A stretch of 64,000 nt of DNA from Takakia lepidozioides (taxonomy: Eukaryota; Streptophyta; Takakiopsida; Takakiales; Takakiaceae): positions 64,461,053-64,525,052 of the forward strand of contig CM060732.1 of NCBI GenBank assembly GCA_030704615.1, written 5' to 3'. Shown piece by piece: positions 56,179-64,000 of the stretch. A program made the translations under genes and the position numbers. Under the pieces are notes generated by a model. That model was not told where the DNA came from, made no database searches, and was given only the letters and a program-made list of their open reading frames with translations. Positions within the stretch are counted from its first letter, which is position 1; each line of letters opens with the position of its first letter.

Positions 56179-57817
56179 GTGATCAGAATGCTTTCTCGTG
56201 AAGTGAAGAACGCATATGATCTGCTGGGTGTGACGTCAGATGTTGAACCTGCTGTCTTGAAGAAAAAGTGAGTCCCTTCTTGTTTGGATTTAATTTCGTT
56301 CTTTGTATCCACTAGTTAACTCCAAAGCATTTCAGACAGATGATTTTTTATTTATTTAGAGATCACATGATGTCTGATGCTCCCATATCTAACTTGGCCA
56401 CTTCTTGTTGCAATGGTGCATACTACATTTCCATATTCTAAGCTGCTGGGTATTTTGTGAATATTCAGGTATTGGAAATTGTCTTTACTAGTGCATCCAG
56501 ACAAGTGTAAACATCCACAAGCACACAAGGCCTTTATGGTACTAAACAAGGCATTCAAGGACCTTCAAGATCCCACAAAGGTTAGTGCCTTCATTTCTTT
56601 CTTGCCGACCTTCCTTGGTGCTAAGAGCTTGTTCAGTTCTAGGTATGTGTGTGGTATAGTACTCATGATCCTGTTAGAGGTGGTGAAAGATAACTTTCAG
56701 ATGTGATGCATGAAGGCTTTTGCCAATAGTAATGTCTGACATGCTGTATTTCATGGGTGGATTCAGAGAGCTGAGATTAACCACAAGGTTGCTGAGGAGG
56801 TGGCCCGTGAAGAATTTGTGGCTGAAATGCAGGCAAAATGTGATGCTGCACAATGAGGCGTGTACGAGGTAAACAGAACAGCTACTTTGATATGCCAGTC
56901 TCTCTTAGGATTTCCTTTCATGTTGGTTATCAAGATGTGTTTGATCTTTTGTAAAAATGTACCACTGGTGTAGTCTTATGTTGATTTTTATGTATCTGGG
57001 ATCTGAGTTTTAATACAGGAATGGTAGAAGAGGGTGATGACGAGTTGCTAAGAGGTCCTCCGGCAGCGGCTAGAGATGAATGGATGACAAGACTTCCGCC
57101 TCAGAGAGAGGTGTGCCTCTCGCGTGGTCATACGAGTGCTTGGACTGAGACGCCAGCAGAGAAGAAAGAAGGCAAATATGCAGTGAGTTTTTTTGTTTTT
57201 TCCTCTTCATTTAGAGTAATATTTTAATATTTCTCTGATTCCCATGACTGCTTGTCTCCTCTTGGACAGACTACATTTCAAGATTTATTTCCTTATAAGT
57301 GGGTACCAGTATGCTTTTTCCCCATAATTTCATCATTGATATCTCAGTTTGATAGTAATAGTCTTCCGATTTTTCTTCTTTATCAAGTAAATTGCTTATA
57401 CAACCTTGGATTGAATTCAGATATTTGGATGCCCTTAAGCAAGCTGCTTTCACAAATGATCCAGCTGACAAGTTTGAAGAGCGCGAGAAGGAGAGAGCAA
57501 GAAAAGAGGCGCAGATTATGGACTCGTATAACTCACACAAGAGGTCTCAGTCACTTATGGAGAAACATAATGTTGAGAGGTCGGCAGGTGGTAAGAAGAA
57601 AAGCAAGACAGCTGAGAAGCAGGCTGGCTTCCGGACTCGAGGAGCTAGCGTTAAGGAGCCGGATTGGAAGGTGAATCGCCCCTGGAAACCGTGGGATAGA
57701 GAGACAGATTTAGCAGCTGGAAAAAGACCTGTGAAGTTGGACCCCAAGAATTTCAAGGAAGCATTGTCATATAGGTTTGGGGGCTGTACAAACAACGAGA
57801 CTAGGAAGTTTTTGTAA
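56179..57817 (+). pseudogene. Plant DnaJ (J-domain)-DUF3752 protein gene, frame-damaged
   Basis: Exons are 56179-56267, 56469-56580, 56767-56868, 57019-57182 and 57421-57817. The J-domain begins A-Y-D-L-L-G-V, has [13 protein letters not shown] with the intact H-P-D that stimulates Hsp70, and ends A-F-K-D-L-Q-D-P. Then come R-D-E-W-M-T-R-L-P-P, S-A-W-T-E-T-P, and the C-terminal DUF3752/GPALPP-like part (S-L-M-E-K-H, then H/N-R-P-W-K-P-W-D-R-E-x-D-L). This matches a conserved plant nuclear J-protein of unclear role. A one-base loss near 56855 turns the expected W-R-R into TGA, and the junction of exons 4 and 5 is out of phase. Upstream exons are missing or unrecognised, perhaps displaced by the adjoining element. 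Confidence 0.85.
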
Positions 57818-58772
57818 GAATTGTAGCCTTAGCAGCACTAGGGTAGAAGCAACCCACAATCAACTACAAACCCTGAACTAACATGGTACAGGATTTTACT
57901 GACTGACATTACCAACATGGCATTGCACCAAACTAATCATGGAGTATAAAGATCGATCTTGTATAGTATTCTGGCGTGAATGCGTCAAACCAATTGGTTA
58001 AGGGTCGAGAGGTTGTCATCTGCTCAATTGCTTGGAAGACTTGGGACGATAGGATCTAGGTGCAATCAGTTGGGCATATAATCCCGCAATGCTTGGGCCC
58101 TAAACAGCCAGCCACTACAACCATAGAACTACAATTCACTTCAAGTAAAACTCTTAGGTCGAGAGCCCCATGTAAACATGCCAAACTGGGTAAATGAGTT
58201 GGGGTACATAGTAAGGAAACATATTTACCTGTCTAAACGTCTAAACCTTGCAATTAATGGTACAAATGAATCTAAGTATGGCATGAATCACTTTGTCCAA
58301 TTTTACTTTAATCTACTGGTGCACAAAATTATACTTTTATAACCAATGATATAGTTGTAAGAAATGAAACCTCGTTAGGGCAACTAATACATTCATTCAT
58401 TAATCATTAGTTTACATATCACCACAGTGCTGGTATGTGTTCCTCCAGTGGTATTCATAATCAAGTACACATCGCTCTATATGCAAAGACTGTGACAGTA
58501 GGCAAACACACACAATTTTCCAATCCACTAAGTAGTAGTAGATCAATCATTTATATATCCCAGTAAGAGTGGTACGTACTCCTCCAGTTGCATTCTTAAT
58601 CACTTCTTGGGGGGCTCACTCCCCGTATTTTCAAAACCCGCGTGATAACAAATATAGGGTGTAGTTTATTTTTTTGAGGTAAATTTTAGAGAAAAGTTTT
58701 ATTTAAAAAATATGGTTAGGCAATATCCTTTCATCCATTTTTTTTAAAAAATGTCACAAAAAATCCAAAGTT
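57818..58772. other. Intergenic DNA
   Basis: No gene and no clear repeat. 58620-58780 has T and A runs. The transposase remnant to the right loses its similarity near 58790. Confidence 0.45.
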
Positions 58773-60060
58773 TTACTTAAAAGCGCCCCGAGGTTGAGTG
58801 CGGATGTTCATATTTGTTCTCCATGAATTGCCGTCGCCTCCGGGCATGTCCTCAATTCTTCTCTTCACCGGCCGGCTGCGGACATCGCCCTCCAGGCAGT
58901 TCCCCCGAGTGTGTAACGGCGTTGACCTTATTGTTTCCCACAATGCAGCAGTCCATTTTTTGGGGTCGGTTGAACGATGCGTCGCCCTCATCAGCATCTC
59001 ATGTCTGTCTGGTCCGATACCCCATTGCTTTCCTCCCAGAAATTGGTAGTAACCAGATTGTTGCATGATGGCCCTCACAATATCTTCTGTTGTTGCTGTC
59101 AACATGTCAACGAGATGTGCCGCAGAGGAAGCAAGCCAGGAAGAGTGCACCGATTCGGCCATGTTTGTCGTCGGCATATCCATGTCATCCTCCAAGCTCA
59201 TGTCCTGTTGAAGGAAATTAGAAATGTCACTCATTGTGAAGAATGTCCAAGCACAAAACAGAACAATTATCAAGTACAGAAATGTGTTATCTGTCTCATG
59301 TAGTCTCCAAACTGCCGGAATCTATAGTGTCACCACGCAAGCCACATTTGCAGTTCTGGCTGATCTTTCACATCCACTGCCCCTGAAGACACCTAGCAGG
59401 CGCGTATGGTTGCAAACTCGGTCTCCGCCTCGTCGATGGAATTCGCATTTTTCCACGCAAGGCACATACTGATATGATCTTGCCGGTGGCGTGACGCCAC
59501 GAACCTTTTCGTGTTTTGCGTCAAACTCTGCTTGAAGTGAAACCCGCAAGATCTCTCTTTACCTTCCATTAGAGTCTTTGGGTCGTCCCCATATACCCTT
59601 CTCACTGCAGCCCAGTTCGCCTGGGTATTGTCAGCCATGAAGCCCCTAAAATCAGGAGGGGGCAACTTCGCTCTCGCCATTTGCTCATTAATTCCGCGCC
59701 ACATATGTAACTCCGAATCTGTGTCTTCTCTTTTCATTTTGCAGATAGCAATGGTCATCAACTTTCTGCAATGTGGGTCGTATACATGTGCCCCCATTGT
59801 CACCCAATCGTGGTTGGTAATTCGCCTGATGTGGTCGAACATGACCCAACAATTTGAGAGGTCTCCACTGGTCATCCGCTTCACCAAATCGACACCGCTC
59901 CCCGGTCCGCACGTTGACATTTTAAATATGAAGCACCTGTCCGTCTCTGAGCCTTGACCAGGAAAGAAGCTGCCCTAGATGAAGTCGTAGCCGCATGTGC
60001 GCTTCACTTCCAAGATGGAGTGCATGTCTGCTGGATACATAATCCTCCAAAAAATGATTG
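58773..60060 (-). pseudogene. Third MULE-like transposase, C-terminal half, left arm
   Basis: The minus strand encodes Y-D-F-I-stop-G-S-F-F-P, then S-G-V-D-L-V-K-R-M, F-D-H-I-R-R-I, G-F-M-A-D-N-T-Q-A-N-W (second Asp), C-G-F-H-F-K-Q and, after an intron-like gap, D-M-P-T-T-N-M-A-E-S-V-H-S-S-W (Glu). A TAG at 59393-59395 replaces the second of two Trp codons found in a relative. The SWIM domain is missing: similarity ends near 58790. The half is oriented away from its own N-terminal half, which begins at 60135 on the other strand. Confidence 0.82.
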
Positions 60061-60134
60061 TGGTATTATGTAGGACACACTTTTCTCATTGCAGGACTTC
60101 GCTGCGGAGCCTACCCAGAGTTGTTGTCTTCAAC

Positions 60135-61558
60135 ATGGACTCTCGTGTTTGGGTAAACGTGTACTTCCATCCTGATTCTCTGAAAGCTAAAATGCCCTGC
60201 GACCAAGGATTTGCGATTGTTACTGAGCAGTACTTGTGTGTGAAGTTCGGGCTCCGCCCGGGTACGGTGTTTTTGGAAAAGAGACGAAGGATGTTTATGG
60301 GAATTTTCTGGAAAGTGCCGTCATTCTGCATGCAGATTTCGGAAAGGGCAAAGAATGGCGGCTCCCAGCTTCTGAATCCATCCGGTACAGTGCAATTGGT
60401 GAAATCGTGCCTAAAGAGTTCTCACGCTGGAACTTGGTTGATCCTCCTTCCACAAGAGGGTCTGGCGTGCAAGATGTGAAGTCAGCCATGAGGGATGTGG
60501 GCACCTCTTCATAAGCAGAGAAGCCCAAACATGTGAAAAAAGAAATCGAGGATTTGCCGCTCCATAGCTCGTCGGTGGGTGCACTTTCCAGGGAAACAGT
60601 CGTCCACAACTTATCCAGTGACGATGAAGACTGTATGGTCCTTCCATCGTATGTTTCGAAGTCGTCCGTCAGTATGAGTGTGCAGATGTCGGCAGACAAT
60701 GAGCACACACCCTCGGACTCAACTCCCGTCCGCTCAGTAATCGACATATTGCGGAGGATGACGACAGCGGGTTCCCGCTCCAGTGATCTTCTTAGGCTTG
60801 ATTACGACAAAACTCCAATCCATTCTGTGGAAACTTTGCCTGAAGTTGTGGATAGGAATGCTATCTACGAGTTCCCTCCAGTGCCACCAGGCGCAGGCCC
60901 AGACGGAATGCTGGCAGGAATGAACAAGAAACATGACGGCCACCCATGGTGTGTCACCAAAACTTCATCGTCCAATCTGGATGATGGAGTTCGAGTCAGA
61001 TATGTATTGTGTGCTGGACATCTTAAATGTTTCTCGAGCACATGTTATCACTACACGAGCAAAGGCACCCGGAATGAGACAGACTGGATTGGCAATTCGT
61101 CGACCCTATTTTGGCCTCAAGGTAGAGTTCCTACAGGGACTTTCAAGTATGCCCATTGCAACGCAACCCCTATATGCATGGCAGTGTGCAACGCCAAGCA
61201 GTACTACGTCGGGACCGTCGGCCCAGCGTGCACCAGAGCATGCATTCACATCGGAAAGCATGACCACCCCGTCGCCAGAGGCAATTGCAGAGTCGCTTTT
61301 CAACAAGCCCACGATATTATCAAGGAGGAGGTGAGGTTGAGGCCGGGAGCAAAACCAAAGCAGATACAGTTCGCATCCGCACATAGAATTGCAATAGGCA
61401 GAATAATGTCGGAGGATGGAAGCACAAGAAAGAAGCTAGGCGAGGGGGACATGAAGAAGCTGCTGGAAGCTGTCTCCCATGTGTGTAGCCCCAATGTCAG
61501 GAACCACATTGTCTGCTGCAAGAAACGAATCGGAAGAGATCATTGCAGGTATGGATGA
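60135..61558 (+). pseudogene. Third MULE-like transposase, N-terminal half, left arm
   Basis: ATG 60135 begins M-D-S-R-V-W-V-N-V. A one-base shift near 60280 and a TAA at 60512 break the frame; the rest is open from 60533 to 61558. It contains the zinc module G-H-P-W-C-V-T-K and C-A-G-H-L-K-C (60940-61030) and C-I-H-I-G-K-H-D-H-P-V (61240). Coding similarity ends at G-R-D-H-C-R, where TTGCAG meets GTATGGATGA. The expected next residues (D-M-H-S-I-L-E-V-K-R) are found at 60030 on the minus strand and at 63810 on the plus strand. Confidence 0.82.
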
Positions 61559-62279
61559 AGGTGTGTAACGTACGTCACAAATACGGACGACTACTGGAAA
61601 TTGGGTGCCTGAATTGTGATGTACCACCAGTTGGGCTACAATAAATCAGGTCTTCTCATGATTTCGGCACCGAAATCCGGATGAACATCTCTGTCATGTA
61701 ACAGATATAGAAGCCACGGGATGAATTTCGCCGACAGAATTTCGGGATTAGTTCACCTCATGAAACTGAGCTAGCACCCAACGGATGGATTTCGGTGCCG
61801 AAATTCGGATGAACATGTTCTTCATGAAATTATTTCTGCACATAAAGGATGAATTTCGGCGCCGAAATACGGATGAATGTGTTTCTCAGTAGAGTCATGA
61901 TTCACCACGTGTACGGATTTCGGTGCCGAAATCCAGATGACAGTAACCCTGAATGGACAGTAGGGATGAATTTCGGCGCCGAAATTCATCCTTTATGTGC
62001 AGAAATAATTTCATGAAGAACATGTTCATCCGAATTTCGGCACCGAAATCCATCCGTTGGGTGCTAGCTCAGTTTCATGAGGTGAACTAATCCCGAAATT
62101 CTGTCGGCGAAATTCATCCCGTGGCTTCTATATCTGTTACATGACAGAGATGTTCATCCGGATTTCGGTGCCGAAATCATGAGAAGACCTGATTTATTGT
62201 AGCCCAACTGGTGGTACATCACAATTCAGGCACCCAATTTCCAGTAGTCGTCCGTATTTGTGACGTACGTTACACACCT

Positions 62280-63703
62280 TCATCCATACCTGCAATGATC
62301 TCTTCCGATTCGTTTCTTGCAGCAGACAATGTGGTTCCTGACATTGGGGCTACACACATGGGAGACAGCTTCCAGCAGCTTCTTCATGTCCCCCTCGCCT
62401 AGCTTCTTTCTTGTGCTTCCATCCTCCGACATTATTCTGCCTATTGCAATTCTATGTGCGGATGCGAACTGTATCTGCTTTGGTTTTGCTCCCGGCCTCA
62501 ACCTCACCTCCTCCTTGATAATATCGTGGGCTTGTTGAAAAGCGACTCTGCAATTGCCTCTGGCGACGGGGTGGTCATGCTTTCCGATGTGAATGCATGC
62601 TCTGGTGCACGCTGGGCCGACGGTCCCGACGTAGTACTGCTTGGCGTTGCACACTGCCATGCATATAGGGGTTGCGTTGCAATGGGCATACTTGAAAGTC
62701 CCTGTAGGAACTCTACCTTGAGGCCAAAATAGGGTCGACAAATTGCCAATCCAGTCTGTCTCATTCCGGGTGCCTTTGCTCGTGTAGTGATAACATGCGC
62801 TCGAGAAACATTTAAGATGTCCAGCACACAATACATATCTGACTCGAACTCCATCATCCAGATTGGACGATGAAGTTTTGGTGACACACCATGGGTGGCC
62901 GTCATGTTTCTTGTTCATTCCTGCCAGCATTCCGTCTGGGCCTGCGCCTGGTGGCACTGGAGGGAACTCGTAGATAGCATTCCCATCCACAACTTCAGGC
63001 AAAGTTTCCACAGAATGGATTGGAGTTTTGTCGTAATCAAGCCTAAGAAGATCACTGGAGCGGGAACCCGCTGTCGTCATCCTCCGCAATATGTCAATTA
63101 CTGAGCGGACGGGAGTTGAGTCCGAGGGTGTGTGCTCATTGTCTGCCGACATCTGCACACTCATACTGACGGACGACTTCGAAACATACGATGGAAGGAC
63201 CATACAGTCTTCATCGTCACTGGATAAGTTGTGGACGACTGTTTCCCTGGAAAGTGCACCCACCGACGAGCTATGGAGCGGCAAATCCTCGATTTCTTTT
63301 TTCACATGTTTGGGCTTCTCTGCTTATGAAGAGGTGCCCACATCCCTCATGGCTGACTTCACATCTTGCACGCCAGACCCTCTTGTGGAAGGAGGATCAA
63401 CCAAGTTCCAGCGTGAGAACTCTTTAGGCACGATTTCACCAATTGCACTGTACCGGATGGATTCAGAAGCTGGGAGCCGCCATTCTTTGCCCTTTCCGAA
63501 ATCTGCATGCAGAATGACGGCACTTTCCAGAAAATTCCCATAAACATCCTTCGTCTCTTTTCCAAAAACACCGTACCCGGGCGGAGCCCGAACTTCACAC
63601 ACAAGTACTGCTCAGTAACAATCGCAAATCCTTGGTCGCAGGGCATTTTAGCTTTCAGAGAATCAGGATGGAAGTACACGTTTACCCAAACACGAGAGTC
63701 CAT
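62280..63703 (-). pseudogene. Third MULE-like transposase, N-terminal half, right arm
   Basis: Mirror copy of 60135-61558, with the same start, the same frameshift, the same TAA and the same break point. The longest open part is 63305-62280. A few amino-acid differences from the left copy show that it is not a literal copy of the same base string. Confidence 0.85.
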
Positions 63704-63782
63704 GTTGAAGACAACAACTCTGGGTAGGCTCCGCAGCGAAGTCCTGCAATGAGAAAAGTGTGTCCTACATAATACCACAATC

Positions 63783-64000
63783 ATTTTTTGGAGGATTATG
63801 TATCCAGCAGACATGCACTCCATCTTGGAAGTGAAGCGCACATGCGGCTACGACTTCATCTAGGGCAGCTTCTTTCCTGGTCAAGGCTCAGAGACGGACA
63901 GGTGCTTCATATTTAAGATGTCAACGTGCGGACCGGGGAGCGGTGTCGATTTGGTGAAGCGGATGACCAGTGGAGACCTCTCAAATTGTTGGGTCATGTT
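63783..64000 (+). pseudogene. Third MULE-like transposase, C-terminal half, right arm (cut by window end)
   Basis: Mirror of the 60060 region: D-M-H-S-I-L-E-V-K-R, then T-C-G-Y-D-F-I with a TAG, G-S-F-F-P-G-Q-G-S and S-G-V-D-L-V-K-R-M. It continues past 64000. Relative to this half, the left-arm N-half at 60135 is in the same orientation, with the inverted material between. Confidence 0.8.

Larger units (their letters stand above)
59838..64000. repeat. Near-perfect inverted repeat, arms over 2 kb, 101-bp spacer
   Basis: Each base x in the left arm (59838-61868) pairs with 123838-x in the right arm (61970-64000). Only a handful of differences are visible (for example Arg or Gly, Thr or Ala, Ser or Leu in the encoded protein). 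The spacer is 61869-61969. The right arm runs off the window, so its outer limit is unknown. The centre consists of GGCGCC-type palindromes. Confidence 0.95.

Overview
The window is eukaryotic nuclear DNA, most likely from a streptophyte (green plant lineage: a charophyte-type alga or an early-diverging land plant). The reasons are intron-containing genes with GT..AG borders, relics of plant-type PLS pentatricopeptide repeats, a fragment of plant glycolate oxidase, a plant O-methyltransferase, a chloroplast VCCN/bestrophin-like exon, a plant DnaJ-DUF3752 gene, and Ty3/Gypsy, Ty1/Copia, MULE-like and SINE elements. I cannot name the species. Host genes are sparse (28-33 kb and 56-58 kb); most of the rest is mobile DNA and its debris.

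Layout. 1-1.6 kb is an array of GGCGCC-centred palindromes. 2.05-4.15 kb is a decayed gene for a ParB-like (DGNHR) protein. 5-12 kb holds eroded PPR coding matter with a tandem duplication and an AG-rich open region of unknown meaning. 12.8-21 kb is a minus-strand Ty3/Gypsy element with gag, protease, a C5-cytosine DNA methyltransferase placed between protease and reverse transcriptase, then RT, RNase H and a truncated integrase, plus an extra ORF upstream of gag. 21-23.5 kb carries adjoining fragments of a PAS protein, glycolate oxidase and a TruA-type pseudouridine synthase. 24-28 kb has GC-rich fold-back repeats, a SINE with target duplication and AT-rich spacer. 28-29 kb and 31.7-33.4 kb hold the bestrophin exon and a complete four-exon O-methyltransferase gene.

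36.77-47.55 kb is, I propose, one 10.8-kb MULE-like DNA transposon with a 9-bp target duplication and imperfect terminal inverted repeats. It has two divergent genes: a SWIM-type MULE transposase (rightward) and a multi-exon gene (leftward) joining a ParB-like domain to a permuted (beta-class type) DNA amino-methyltransferase. Palindrome arrays lie in its introns, downstream of the transposase and just inside the ends. 48.9-50.9 kb is a Copia remnant into which a second member (50.92-55.8 kb) has inserted. 58.8-64 kb is a third, rearranged transposase copy organised as a nearly perfect inverted repeat with arms over 2 kb; its centre is duplicated at the left edge of the window.

The unusual theme is that two unrelated transposon classes here carry two unrelated DNA methyltransferases: a C5 type in the Gypsy element and an N4/N6 amino type in the MULE-like element. 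All copies seen are damaged, largely by stop codons of the kind that C-to-T change produces.
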